A stretch of 64,000 bases of DNA. Source: Arabidopsis thaliana. Lineage: Eukaryota > Streptophyta > Magnoliopsida > Brassicales > Brassicaceae. Location: positions 14,887,261 through 14,951,260 of the forward strand of contig NC_003074.8 of assembly GCF_000001735.4 (NCBI RefSeq), given 5' to 3'. The notes beneath the pieces are model-generated. The model ran no database searches, was not told the origin of the DNA, and was given only the letters and a program-made list of their open reading frames with translations. A program made the position numbers and the translations under genes. Below, in pieces: positions 47,895 through 60,837 of the stretch (position 1 is the stretch's first letter; every line of letters begins with the position of its first letter).

Positions 47895-48131
47895 CTCCGA
47901 TTAATAACCAAAACTTCCTATTACAATCGAAACGATCAAACGCTAGCTCTGAAGATGAGAGAAACCTAGCTCGATAATCTTACAAATGATTTGATAAAGA
48001 AAAATGAAGATGAACTCGGTCACTCTAACAACCTTCTTTCATTAGCCAATCTCCGGCTACCACGTGTCATCTCTAGACTTTTCAACTATCCCACTTGACT
48101 TCTCACACGTGCACCTCCACACGTTTCGTTC

Positions 48132-48239
48132 TATAATGGACCTCGATACTTAATGTACAAAGAAAACCCTTACTGATCTCTATGTATAAATACTTGTGAT
48201 ATGTGAATCAATAAACGCAACCTCTTCCCAAATATTTCA
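48132..48239 (+). repeat. Copia-2 5' LTR (108 bp)
   Basis: Nearly identical to the 3' LTR at 51,523-51,630 (same length, about five differences), with tatgtataaatac as TATA. The primer-binding site tggtatcagagc follows directly at 48,240-48,251. Confidence 0.85.
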
Positions 48240-48384
48240 TGGTATCAGAGCAGAGTCATTAAACCCTAATTTTTTTTGCTGCCATCATTGTTTTGACTGC
48301 CACATTTTTCTTTACTTTCGCTTTGTCGTTGCAAGTCCCTTTTATCATCACGATGTCCGGAGCTATCGTCTCTTCATGCATCTG

Positions 48385-48990
48385 ATAATCTTGGTGCTTT
48401 AATTTCTTCTGTTATCTTAAAGGAAGATAATTACTCTGAATGGGCTACTGAGCTCATGAATTCTCTCCAAGCCAAGCAAAAACTTGGGTTTCTTGATGGC
48501 ACCATACCAAAGCCAACAACAGATCCGCACTTGGCGGCTTGGAAAGCTGCTAATTCTATGATCATAGGATGGATTTGAACATCCATAGATCCAACGATTC
48601 GTTCCACCGTCTCTTTTGTATCTGATGTAAAAGACCTTTGCGATTGTCTCAAGCTAAGATTCTCGACCAGCAACGGAGTCTGAAAACAAATACTGAAAGA
48701 TGAAATATCGGCATGTAAGCAAGATGGGCAACTTGATCTTGCCTATTATGGAAGGCTCACCAAGCTTTGGGGAGAACTGCAAAATTACAAAACTAGCAGA
48801 AGATGACAAGGTTCATCAATTCTTGTTAAATTTAAATGAACGCTTCAGACCTATTCGCTCAACAATTACGGATCAAGATCCTTTACTGCCTCTCACACAA
48901 GTGTACTCGCGTGTGATCCGAGATGAACAAAATCTCAATGCCTCTCGCGTAAAGGATACTATCAATAAAGGATACTCGCATGTGTCTCAC
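48385..48990 (+). pseudogene. Copia-2 gag (UBN2-type) remnant
   Basis: DNYSEWATELMNSLQAKQKL is followed by GFLDGTIPKP, LAAWKAANSMIIGWI and SIDPTIRSTVSFV, a typical start of a copia gag. A stop and frame changes occur from 48,577 on. Later text (FNERFRPIRSTITDQDPL and similar) continues the capsid. No zinc knuckle or protease is left. Confidence 0.8.
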
Positions 48991-49009
48991 ATCGTTTTTT
49001 CAATAACAA

Positions 49010-51507
49010 GGTATTCTTCATCGAACTTCGTGTGTAGATACACCGCAACAAAACGGGCGAGTCGAGCGCAAGCACCGCCACATATTTAATGTTGCACGTG
49101 CATGTCTTTTTCAGAGCTATCTACCTCGCAAATTTTGGGGCGAAAGTATTTTGACTGCTAACCATCTTATTAATCGCACACCTACACTGATTCTACAAGG
49201 GAAATCTCCATATGAAGTACTCTTTGGGTCTCAGCCGTCATATTCAGCATTACATATGTTGGGTTGCTTGTGCTATGTTCATCATCGAGCCCGTGAAAAG
49301 GATATATTTGGGGAACGAAGTAGACGATGTGTATTTGTTGGTTATCCTTATGGGAAGACAGGTTGGCGTCTCTATGATTTGGAAAACAATAAGTTCTTTG
49401 TTAGTCGTGACGTCATTTCTCAAGAAACTGTCTTCCCGTTTGCTACTCCTCCTCCCGTACCACCAACTGAATCACCTCCTCTGCCAAACTCATCTATATT
49501 TTTTCACGATGATGATTGGAGTTCACCGCAAAATGTTACTCATATACCATCGTTGGTTAATCCTTTTTCGTCCACTCCGACTCCGATAGTCACTTCCAAT
49601 TCATCGCACCAATACCACACTCTACTCCTGGTTCGCCATCCTCACCCAGCTCACCACTTCCCACTAGCTCGACTAGTACTTTGAATTCGGGCTCTCCCGC
49701 ACCAACAACTTCACCGAGTTTACCTGAATTACTCAGGGAAGGGCATCCTAAGAAATTTTCATCGGTTCTTCTCAAAAACTACATTACTCCTTCTATTACT
49801 ACTTCAACTACTACTACTACACCACCACCACCACACCCCCCCCCCAACGCTTCATCTCCTGCTCTCGCCAATTCTAGCTTCTCTAAAACGGTATGTGGTA
49901 AGATACTTGACTTTATTTCTAACGAAAAAATTTCGGAGTTGCATCAAGATTTTATGGCAGCAATTACATCCGACACGGAACCAACAAGCTACCATCAGGC
50001 TTCTCAAATTAAAGAATGGTGTGATTCTATGGGGTTAGAAATCACAGCTCTTGAAGAAAATCACACTTGGGATATCACTACATTGCCTCCAAGAAAGAAA
50101 GCCATTGACAGCAAGTGGGTCTATAAACTCAAATACAATTCCGATGATACGCTGGAACATCATAAGGTCCGTCTCGTTGCTCTCGAGAATTGTCAAGTTT
50201 AAGGCTCCGATTTTACTGAGACTTTAGCACATGTTGCTAAGATGACAACGGTACGCTTTCTTTTAGTTGTTGATGCTGCTAAAAAATGGGAAGTCCATCA
50301 AATGGATGTTCATAACGCGTTTCTTCACGGTGATCTAGACGAAGAGGTTTATATGAAACTACCTCTTGGTTTTCACTCTAACGATTCTACTAAGGTTTGT
50401 CGGCTTCGAAAATCACTCGATAGGCTTTGACAGGCTCCTCGTTGCTGGTTCTGAGAAACTTGCTAAGACCCTACGCGCATTTGGATTCAAGCAAAGTTAT
50501 CCTGATTATTCGCCCTTTTCCTTTCTTCAAAATGGTATAATTCTACATGTTCTTGTCTACGTCGATGATTTTGTTGTGGCTGGTAATGACTTATCGGAGA
50601 TAGAACGTTTTAAGACGTATATGCATAAGTGCTTTCACATGAAAATCTTGGCAAGCTGAAGTACTTATTGGGTATTGAAGTTTCTCGTGGTCCTGATGGT
50701 ATATTCCTTACTCAACGCAAATATGCTAATGACATTATCACCGAAGCTGGTCTTCTTGATGCCAAGACGTATTCTACTCCTATGGAACCTAATCACAAGC
50801 TCGCATCTGCCAAGGGTCATGTCCTCAACGTCCCGAAGAGTATCGTCGTCTTGTTGGACGACTTATATACCTAAGTATCACTCTTCCCGAACTGAGTTAC
50901 ATTGTTCATATTCTCTCGCAGTTTATGCAAACACCCCTTCTCTCACACTGGGACGCTGCCATCCGTGTTGTTCGCTACCTAAAAGGTTGTCCTGCTAAAG
51001 GAATTATGCTTCGGGCTGATAGTGAGATTTCTTTAATCGCTTATTATGACTCTGATTGGTCTTACTCGACGATCTCTAAGTGCGTATGCTGTCTTTTTCG
51101 GCTCCTCTCCAATTTCATGGAAGACTAAGAAGCAACACATTGTTTCTAACTCTTCGGCGGAAGCTGAATATCGCGCCAGGGCATACACTCTCTACGAAAT
51201 CAAGTGGCTCCGGGAACTCCTTCATAGTTTTGGTTTTTGTCATACACGACCCATTCAACTATTCTGTGATAGTAAAGCGGCTATACACATAGCTTCAAAT
51301 CCCGTATTTCATGAACGCACAAAGCATATTGAATTTGATTACCATCAAGTCCGTGATGCCGTTCAAGATAAGCTCATCACCACATAACATATTTCTACCA
51401 AGGAACAAGCTGTAGACATTCTTACTAAAGCTCTACCACGACCAGCGTTCGATAGGCTATTGTCCAAGTTCGGCGTTCGACATCCTCCCCGCTAACTTAA
51501 GGGGGGG
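49010..51507 (+). pseudogene. Copia-2 integrase-RT-RNase H remnant
   Basis: Begins within the integrase (VDTPQQNGRVERKHRHI read across frames; ANHLINRTPTLILQGKSPYEVLFG). Next come the RT (EENHTWDI, AIDSKWVYKLKYN, WEVHQMDVHNAFLHGDLDEEV, LVYVDDFVVAGND at 50,549-50,590) and RNase H (FFGSSPISWKTKKQHIVSNS; AEAEYRA; HIEFDYHQVRDAV). It ends DILTKALPRPAFDRLLSKFGV at about 51,480. Several stops and frameshifts. Confidence 0.85.
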
Positions 51508-51522
51508 GGGAGGGTAATGGGC

Positions 51523-51630
51523 TGTAATGGACCTCAATACTTAATGTACAAAGGAAACCCTTACTAATCTCTATGTATAAATACTTGTGATATGTGAATC
51601 AATAAACACAACCTCTTACCAAATATTTCA
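51523..51630 (+). repeat. Copia-2 3' LTR (108 bp)
   Basis: Starts tgtaatggacctcaata, ends aaatatttca; pairs with 48,132-48,239 and follows the G-rich polypurine tract. Confidence 0.85.
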
Positions 51631-52853
51631 TTGTGCATAACGGAAGTCGCGATACATGGCTTACTTATTTTGCAACCAATTGTGTGACTTCCATTAAAAA
51701 AGCTTTCGGTCGAAATTCGAGGATGTAAGAACTCTGTTCATTCTCTGCTCCTTCCTTCTGAGCTTTTTTATTTTTTTTGTTCGTTATTGTAACTTCGTGA
51801 CAACAAGTCAACATTCATAGGAAGTTTGAGATAGCAGCAACTCGTGAAGTTACTTCAAATGTTGGTGCGGTTTAAGTCTCCCAATCTTTCATCTTCTTAC
51901 TCCCTTTTGGTTTTGCAATTGGAGCATCCATGCCTGATGCCTGCCATTTTCTTCTTGTCTTTTTTCCCGTAGAGGATCATTGGAAGTCCACCTGCACAAT
52001 CATTCATTATGCAAACATATTAATATGATATTATCAAAATCTACAACACTCAGTTAGGTGAAAAAACAGATGCAAGCTGATACTATTGCATATCATCATA
52101 TTGGGTTGTTATTGGGCTCGTTTGTTAAACGCTGGAACTTAATTATGTAAGCCTTGTTTTATGTTTTAAGCTTTGTATTTAAGTCATCACCTTACTTTGT
52201 TAACACTTATTGATGAAGATCATAAAAAGAATGTTATCTCTTTCTTGTTCTTTTTTTGTTTTTTAATACTAGGAGGTTCTGGGCTGAAGCCCGTAAACCC
52301 CCAGGCCCAAAACCACAACATGTAATATTAGTTTCGTCCCAAACGTCATTTGAACCGGCGACTTCTAAGCTTCGCCTAGGGTCTTTACCAATTGAGCTAA
52401 CAACACTTTGTCTCTCTCTTGTTCTTCTCCTTTCTCCTTTCCTTTCTACTTCTGAATTCTTCTGCTTCTCAACCAAATTCTTCTCTTATCTCATCTCCTT
52501 TCTATAATTCTTAGATAGTCCCATTTTGGTATATATCACAAGCTCCCATAATAACCCGGTTCACATTTGCATGCAATGATTCAGTTCAGTTCTCAGCTTA
52601 ATGTTGTTACTCAAATGCTAAATAAATCAGATTTTAGAATGAGAGTTATTTTCATATCATGATTCTATTGCTACTATCAATCCACATCTTATGATATAAG
52701 ATCTATAATCATTGTTGGACATCAACTTACTATATAACATTGCAAAACAAAAATCATTTGTTAAAGTCATATTCGCGTATACTTTTTCATGTAATGTTCA
52801 ACACAATTCATTTTAATGACACACATAAGTCTTTAACATTAAAGCATAAATTT
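51631..52853. other. Mostly non-coding; possible 3' exon on the minus strand
   Basis: cggaagtcgcgatacatggc at 51,643 recurs in near-identical form at 44,411, before the LINE fragment. At 51,870-51,995 (minus strand, after a tgcag acceptor-like site) a short frame reads DPLREKRQEENGRHQAWMLQ before a stop. It could be the last exon of a lost gene, but other frames are equally open. The rest is 3' flank of the arabinokinase-like gene. Confidence 0.35.
52341..52412 (-). other. tRNA-like module (SINE- or MULE-associated)
   Basis: The minus strand reads gttagctcaattggtaaaga ... gtcgccggttcaaatgacg. The A box tagctcaattgg is almost consensus, and the B box ggttcaaatga is weaker, with about 35 nt between. 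It is the best A box among the tRNA-like modules here. It could be the head of a tRNA-derived SINE, though no poly-A tail or target duplication was identified. Confidence 0.5.
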
Positions 52854-55800
52854 TTAAGTAGCAGAGTTCTTGCGTATCTTCAAATATCCAAACTTGCCAG
52901 CTCCTGGAGATGATCCTTCAAACACATACGGCATAAACCCTGTTGCTTCCTTGTACTTTTGCTGAATCTGCAAAATTCATAAAAAAACATCTTTTATTAA
53001 CCTTTTGGTTCTATCTCCAAGAATCATGTAATCAATCAAAGTTTTGATACTCTTTGGTACCTGAAGAATCTGTTCACTGCTTCTCAAACTACTCTTTCCA
53101 ATAACGCAAACCGTACCGCCACTTCCGCCTCCAGTAATCTTGGCCCCGTAGAGAGTCCCGTTCTCGGTTTTCGAGCTCTTCAAATTCTCCATATTCTGCA
53201 CTAATCTTACTAATCTGTCTGTTCCATCAGAGCCAATCCCACACGCACTGTAGCTGTCATGGCACTGCCAAGCAAACACACGATTAACAAACGGTTAACT
53301 TACTAGCAGAACTCGATCATAAGAACCGCGTTTGATTTGTAAAACTATTGATTCACCTGGTACATAAGCTCCCCAAGACCAATGACCTGTTCTTCTGAAG
53401 GAGTTGCTGTCAACAATGCTTTGAAAGCCTGAGAAAAATATCACTTTTGTTACATGTCCACAACTAAAAGTTAATATCATTGAACTGACTGATGATATAT
53501 ATGCAACTAGATAAGCTCACCTGCACACGGAAATTCTCATAAATTGGATGTCTAGTCGGCGCCATTATGGCGTATGTACCATCTTTGTCAATGGTTGTGA
53601 CAGAATCCCCGTGATCACCATATTTTTCGAGGAATTCTTCTCCTGTGATAGACTGTGGGAGCTTACTTGCATAAAGAGCTTGGAATCTGCGAAAAAAAAG
53701 AAGGAAAAAATATTGATCTCATCTAATTTGATTAACACAGATGATATATACATAGAGAGAGATTTATAGTACCTATGAGGTGAAAGGTTACATAAGTAAT
53801 CCAACGAAGTATCGGATTCAATCAACTCCGAGCTCTCCTCTTCAGCCTCTTCTGAGTTGGTTTCAGCAAAAGAAGCTGCAAAAGATCTTATCATTGTCTT
53901 ACCAATAAAAGCTCCTATCCTCACTGAACCATAGTCTGAACCACCAACGCTGCAGAGTACCAAATTTGTTAGAAACAAAATGTAAGACTTTCTGAAGGAA
54001 GAAATGTACACAGCACCTGTGTCGGATTCCAGAGTCGATTCCCCAAAATCGAATGTGAGAAGGAATTTCAACAAGTCCTAGTATCTCAGCTGGCTGCAAC
54101 GAGTACAATCACCAGTTATTACTCTTTTAAGAGAATCAAGTTTGTAAGAGACAAAGAGAGAAAGTACCTGACAGATCATAGCCAGAAGCTTGTTAGCTTC
54201 TCCACAAGCAGAAGCCATCTGATCCATCACTCCACAAGGTGCTCCAACAACATAATTCTCCACCTTTTGGCAAAGTAAAGCCACATCTCGCGGAGATATT
54301 TCAAGACCTGCACATTCAGCTCAATGAGTCATCTTCTCGTTAATTACTATTATTGCAGAGAAGTTGTAGTAACCGTGAGCAGCAGCAACAGCAGACATAG
54401 TAGCAACTTCAACTGAAGCAGAGGAAGATACTCCTTTGCCTTCAGGAACTGTTGAAGAAACCTGAAAACATGTATGTAAAACGGAGTTAAATACAATGCA
54501 GTTCATGAAATTCGATGTTTTCTTTCTTACCAGTATGCTTATGCTGTCTTCAAATCGAACGTCCATCTCTCTCATTAGTACCAGAATTGTACCTGCAACA
54601 TACGCCGCCCACCTAGAAATGGAACTCAATGTTATAATATATCAAAAACTTTATGATGAATCTGAAAATGGGGTGAAAGAGATGAACCAACTTCTGAGAC
54701 GGATCCCGGGAAAAGTAATGGTAGGCTTTGTCATAAGATATTGGTTTCCCATCCTCTTCCATAAAATCAGACAAGTCCATATCAAAAGTTGGCCCTCTGT
54801 TGCTCAACTCAGATCCAAATGAAACCTGAAGTTCGAAAAACGTTATAGAGAAAAGCACTGTAGAGTCAGAGAGTATAGAGAAGAACATACAATTTCAAGT
54901 ATGGGAGTGTCTCTTGAATGATGTCGTGCTTCAGCGTGCTTCCAGAGTTTCTGTTTACTAGGATGATTCCTCTGTACAGCGGCATGACACGCCTCTCTCG
55001 TAGGCATCTAACCGATTAAAAAAGACACTCTTCTGTTAAAGATGAATTTAATTGATGCCAATAAAAAAGATGAATCATGGAGAAGGTATTAACCAGCAAG
55101 ACTAGACTTCCAGAGTAATCAGCAATGCCTCCCATTACATCGAGTCTTCCGGGTGCTCTCGCCACAACAATATCCTCCTGAATGGCCACAAAAACTTCAT
55201 TAGTTCCTCAAAACACACACAAACTTCACTGAATCCAAGAAAATGATACAAACCTCCCAGTTGAAAAGCGCGGCAGCCGCTAAATGCTCCCTTTCTTGAT
55301 GATGGCCTCCTATTTTCGCTAATGTTGCCAAACTATCCAAGAAACCGATGGTATCTGAAAGGCCATGGTGATCTCCATGAAGAATTTCAAAGCCTTCTAC
55401 AAACCTGTTAATAAAACACATAGGAGCTTAAGAGGTGAGTACCATTAAGTCCTTTGAGAGATTCAAAGTATACAAGAAAACACACTTGGAGGGTTTCTGA
55501 GTCTGATCAACCGAAGGAATCCCAGCTTCGTTTCCAGCGACTTGATACCATTCTGGAACTGAAAGATCTCTTCCAGGAGCTCTCTGTAGCTGGAAGCCTA
55601 ATATTATTGCATCCCGCAATCTCCTCGCTCCGCTAAGCTACATTGGCAAGGTGAATATCATTGGATTGGCATTACAAATGAATCACAAACTAATTTTATT
55701 TTTGTCTATACAACTCCATACATCTAAATTTCTCTACAAAATCTAAAGTAACAAATAACATTATCTTCCTTGTAGCACTCACATTGAGTTTGGAACGCTT

Positions 55801-58031
55801 CTTCCCCATGGCTGTGTCCTGCAGTATTTTAGCTGCCACCTGAATATAGAAACAGCCAGGGCATTGACATCATCAACAGGGGAAATTGAGCAACTGTCAT
55901 GATATAGTACAAGAAGGACTGGTCTGCTAATATGAATAGTTTGCACACTCTACCTCGCCACCATCAATGCCTCCATCGTAACACGGTTTCAATGTAACCG
56001 CACGCTCGAGATAAGGTGCCCAACATCCAGCCAGAAGGTCTCTTCTGATCATTTCAACTCCTCCTTGGTAATACTTTACTCCAAGAAAGAAGAAGTATTC
56101 TTAGGAGAAGGCAAACATTTAAACAAACATTTACGCAAACTGTGGGTCTCTCACCTCAAGCATCTTTCTCAAGAATGGTTCTTCATTGAAGTAATCCCTT
56201 CGCACAAATATGAACCGTAACTTGTATGCAAGTGCTTCACTCACAGTTCCATATCCAATTTTTCCTGAAATTACCACCATTATTAGACGTGAATTAGTTA
56301 ATCAGCACAATGTTACGGTGAAAGACTCATAGATGATACCGAGCATGCAGTCTGAAGCAGCAATCACATCAGGAGTATAAGCATCTTTTGGAAGTGCTAT
56401 GAAATTTGGAGGAAGCTCCTGTTTAGCAGAAGCTCCACAGACCTATATATATGACATATTTTCATTTGTTATTTTGGTTTTGAAATCAATCAAACCAAGC
56501 CGAAATGACATAACCGAATCTCGATTTACCAGGCATAACCAACCAGCTGGTAGATATTCCTCCTTCAGTGTCCAACCAGTTGGCTGCAAATCACACCAGC
56601 AATATATCATAAACAATAACTCGAATTTGCATATTGAGATTAAAAGCTATAAGAGAATGTGCTTACTTGCCCACCAAAGTTAAAGATAAGTAGTTTCACG
56701 TTGTCTGGAACTCCAAGCTCTCTCCTAACCTGAAATGAATTAAAAATTTGGTTAAATCTGACAAAAAACATGTCTACAATTAAGCAATAAAATTGGACTC
56801 TAGTTAGATCTGACAAAAGACATGAAAACTAACCTCTTGTCCAGATTTATGCACTGGCCTCACAACAAGGGGAATATCAATAACATCATGAAACGCAGGC
56901 ACTGCAGAAGAACAAGAGATGGGGTTTGTTTTGGTACGTTATGCAGAAAAAAAAAATGGAACTATGTGTATAACTTACTAGGACAGTATCCAGGGAGGCG
57001 TATCAGAAACTCGCAATGCGAATAATCCTCAGCTATCTGAAGAAATTACCATTCATTAATAGAGAAAATCTGATTTTAAGCTTTATAGTATCAATATAGA
57101 GTTACCTGCCAAACAATGGATCGGTGATGATGTCCTGCTGCCATCACATATTCTGCATATATAAAGTCCCAACTGCAATGATCACAATTCACAGTTATGA
57201 GAAAACTAACTTTCTTGAGAACTTACACCATCTAACCCATAAATCAGCACACTAACCTGAAGTTGGTGACACAAACAGAGCGAATTCCGGCATTTGCTGC
57301 AGCACGACAAGCGATGGGGACAACATCTGAGACCTGATGGGACCAGTATCTTCTTAGTTAATTTAGAAGCCAAATACTCAGAAGCATAGAACATTATATT
57401 AAAAGCATTTCTGAAGTACCACAAGGTTGGCTTTGATGGACTTTAGCCACTCAGCCTCTGTGGCTAAAATAGAGTCTCGAGGTTCCACTGCAATCTCACA
57501 ATACTGCAAATTTGACGAAAAAAGAATGATTCAAGCTAAGCACCTAATGGTCTAAAGGTAAGGAGGAAACATCTCAGAGAGATAACTGGAACAGACCTTC
57601 TCCAAAGAAGCACGACGATCTACACTTAACGCATCAGCTTGTACGGATCCACAGTCCAACAGTACCTAACATCACCTCCATACATTGTTTAAAACAATTA
57701 GAGATCCATCTTTGAATGTATCAGAGTGAAACTCAACTAATATGTCAATGAACTTACCTTCCGGATAAAGAGATTTGGTGAATGAATCTCCATGGTGAAA
57801 ACAAACTCTGGAGCAGCAGAGACAACATGAACTCGATGTCCAGATGATATCAGATACCGAACCACCTAAAACCATTGCATGAATAAAGATAAATCTACGA
57901 TATCAAAATGTTATGATCTCAGGGATTCTAACCTCGACAACACGAGTGGCATGACCAAAGCCATGGCCAGTAACGTAGTAAGCGAAAACCAAAGAAGAAC
58001 GTGGTGAAGAGGAGGATTCAGACTCAGACAT
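52854..58031 (-). CDS. Arabinokinase/galactokinase-like (GHMP) protein, 28 exons
   Basis: Twenty-eight gt-ag exons from the ATG at 58,029-58,031 to the stop at 52,854 give 964 residues in frame. Residues 1-~360: glycosyltransferase-like domain ([52 protein letters not shown]). Residues ~480-964: GHMP kinase domain with [20 protein letters not shown] (galactokinase-type substrate motif), [17 protein letters not shown] (ATP-binding loop) and [16 protein letters not shown] (third motif). This is the architecture of Arabidopsis ARA1, which phosphorylates free L-arabinose to L-arabinose 1-phosphate for salvage into UDP-arabinose. By remembered gene order it is the paralog At3g42850. Its substrate may differ. 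No lesions found. Confidence 0.9.
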
Positions 58032-59197
58032 TGGAGCTGTTTGAAGCAGAGTGGGCATTACACAATGTTAAATCAACCAATCTTTACTTTTGATTCTAAA
58101 GAGAAAAAAAAATGGGTTTTGTTTTGTTGGTTAGCCATAAATGGGAGAAATCAGAAGATGATAAGATAAAAGCGAATATAGATATGAGTAAAGCGTTACA
58201 TAAGCTAAATATGGAGTCTACCGATTTTTTCTAACAACTTAAATCTTCTCTGTCCCTTTTCTTACGTTGTTGTTGCAGAGGAAAGTTGTCATATTTTTTT
58301 TGGTTCTTCAACAAACTAAAAAAGCACTAGCTTCCAAATTCGTTTCTAACCATTTTTTTTCTTTGTGCCTCTTTAACTTTTTACCTGCAATTTCTTCAGG
58401 TGATGATATATATTATTTTCGCCATATGGACCATATGTAATTCCTTTTTATTTTATTTTACTTTATCCGAAATTAATTGGAACTCAAAAGAACCATTTAT
58501 GAGGAATATTGTGTTTTTTTTTGTCATCCGAAATAAATTAGAGCTCAAAAGAGTCATTTCTAAGGAATGTTGTTTTACATAAGTGATATGATGCGGTTGG
58601 ACACGAATTTTACGCACCAAAATATCCGCTTTGACATTTGCACTAGTAAAAATTAAAGATAAAGAAAAACTTGTGAATTCTTTAGGAATGATCGAAAAGA
58701 AATATGGCGTAGGGTAAATGTGAAAATAAATTTCATATATTATTGCAGAAGTTATCGGAGAGAAATGTTAGAGAATTTCAAGGCTTATTTTTATTGATAT
58801 TTTTAAGATTTGTTTTGCTATGTATATACAATGTTGACAGGGTTTTCTTAGTCAAAGCACGGTAAAATCTATTAACAAAACGTTTGTCACAATTGGAATA
58901 ATGGACACATTTCAACCCAACAAAATAATAGAACAACCCATTATGATATGTTATATCAAAACGTCAGAAAACAAATCAAATGTAAGGTAATTTCATGCAG
59001 TAACTTTAAACAGATCAGTCTTCTTTGATTCACAAGCTTTCTAAAAAAAAGGTAACAAAAGAAAGATTCATAAGATGGAAGATAAAGCTAGGTTTCGAAG
59101 TTAGGCACACCCATTGGCCATGGCAATGAAGTGGTTAACTATATTAAGAGAGACCCTAAGATTTTGTATAAGACAGATCAAAACTAGAAAGCCTGAC
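58032..59197. other. Spacer between arabinokinase-like and GRF/CCHC genes
   Basis: The two genes are in the same orientation, so this holds the 5' leader/promoter of the former (from 58,032) and the 3' flank of the latter. A short word pair aaattaattggaactcaaaa / aaataaattagagctcaaaa (58,469 and 58,532) is repeated. No ORF of note. Confidence 0.4.
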
Positions 59198-60837
59198 CTA
59201 GTACTGCCTCTGTCTTTTGCCTGGAGTGTTTGTAGTTTGAGCAGGGGAAGTGCAATCTCTTGACCAATGTCCTGCTTTTCCGCATTTGTAGCAATCTCCA
59301 GTTGAGGATGTGGATTTTGCTTGCCCTGATTGAAATTGTTGATTACTAGATTGACCGGTGCAGTCTCTCGACCAATGTCCTTGCTTCCCGCATTTGTAAC
59401 ATTCTCCACTTGAAGATGACGACTTCATTTGCCCTGGTTCATACTTGGGATTACCAGATTGAGCAGTGCAATCTCTCGACCAGTGCCCTGGCTTTCCGCA
59501 TTTAAAACAATCTCCAGCTGCAGATGTAGACTTTACTGGTCCCGTATCAGACTGAACAGTGCAATCTCTTGCCCAGTGCCCTTCTTTCCCACATTTATAA
59601 CAGGGCGTGCCCGTTTTCGCATTTTGATATCCTCTGGTATCTGAGTCACCAAAGTTGCTGTTTTTGGTAACACTATACGACGTAGGAGAGCTGACTACAT
59701 TGTCATTGCACCATTTGAAGAAACCACAAGAGCCCTGAAATTAATAAAAAGCCATGTTATCACACATACACTCAAAGGTAAGCAATACTACATTAACCAC
59801 TTAACCATCGTGCACAATATTGACTCGGAATTCAATTTTTCACTTATTCCAGTGATGCACAAAGTCTACAAACTGTGTATGCCACAGTTATCACTCTATT
59901 TCCGTCATTTAAACCATGAAAAATCTCCTAATCTAAGCTGAGTATACTTGGTTACAACAATCAGAGATAGCATACAATGAAAGACAAGACTCAGCACTTA
60001 ACCATATAGAACGATAACCATAGTTCTATCCGAAACACAGCCAAAGGGCTCACTAAACCAGAATCCAGAAGCACAAACCACAAAATGAACAAGAGATTGC
60101 AATGCCATTGCTATGTTGATTATAGATACCAACACAACCAACCATATAAACAAATTGATATACACACACCTCAAAAACAGGACATCGATAAAACTGACGG
60201 CCAACGTTTTCGCCTGTTTTCGCAGTCAACACACGGCACAAACCCGCACCACACGGACACTGATGATCCGGGAACTTAGTATCATTACCGTTTCCATAGC
60301 TATTACTAGTAGTAGTACTAGTTCCAGAAGACTGAACCGCATCACACCACTGGAAAAATCCACAACCACCGTTTTCCTAATAGAACACGTAGCTTAAAAT
60401 CATTATATTCTCATAGGCATTTTATCGAACACTTAGAATGCAAAAATAAACATATTAAGAACCTCTCTATTGGGACACTTGTAGAATTTGCGACCTGGAT
60501 TCTTCGGTGTATTTGAAGTAAGAATCAAACAGATACCAACTCCACAGGGACAACTCTTTTCCGGAAAATCTTGTTCACCGGCGACGCCTCCTCCTCCGTC
60601 TGATCTTTGAAAACCGCCGGTGGTAACAGCGACGCTGCGAGATTTAGAGGCGGGATTTAATGGACTTTGCTGCCATTGATCACTTTTGCTTCCTTTTAGA
60701 GCCGCCATGTATGGTCCTTCCGGTATAGAAGAAACCCTAGGGCGTTTCGCTGCTGCTTCAGCTTCAATTGCGGCGAGTTGTAGTAGGAAATCGTCTTCTT
60801 CGTCAAGAGATTCTACCGGAATCGTGATTTTCTTCAT
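59198..60837 (-). CDS. Zinc-knuckle protein with two GRF fingers and four CCHC knuckles
   Basis: Exons 60,463-60,837, 60,170-60,376 and 59,198-59,734 join to 1,119 bp (372 residues). The start [20 protein letters not shown] is chosen because the helix after it is conserved-looking and the upstream ATG (60,999) adds only low-complexity basic residues. GRF finger 1: [11 protein letters not shown] ... [11 protein letters not shown] / [11 protein letters not shown] finger 2: [11 protein letters not shown] ... GRQFYRCPV / CGFFKWCN. Each is split by an intron at the same point, which suggests internal duplication. Then four CX2CX4HX4C knuckles of the form CYKCGKxGHWxRDC. Likely binds single-stranded nucleic acid. 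Intact. Remembered as the At3g42860 type. Confidence 0.9.

Larger units (their letters stand above)
45802..48131 (-). mobile_element. Decayed Ty3/gypsy element (gag, protease, start of RT)
   Basis: In minus-strand order: leader with agagctagcgtttgatc (47,933-47,951), gag (47,894-47,397), further gag/knuckle decay, protease (about 46,640-46,500) and the first RT block (to 45,802), where the inverted LTR cuts it off. The remainder of pol is absent from the window. At its upstream side it is bounded by the copia-2 LTR at 48,132. Confidence 0.8.
48132..51630 (+). mobile_element. Copia-2 retrotransposon with 108-bp LTRs, internally deleted
   Basis: Both LTRs, primer-binding site and polypurine tract (aaggggggggggaggg, 51,499-51,514) are present in 3.5 kb, about 1-1.5 kb short of a full copia. 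The gap lies between gag and the integrase core, near 48,990-49,010. The 5-bp flanks (cgttc and ttgtg) do not match, so either an end is shifted or the copy is a recombinant. The LTRs differ little, so insertion is younger than copia-1. Confidence 0.85.

Noticed and set aside
53548-54822. Plus-strand frames within the arabinokinase-like gene
   Set aside because: Antisense of verified exons with continuous GHMP motifs on the minus strand.
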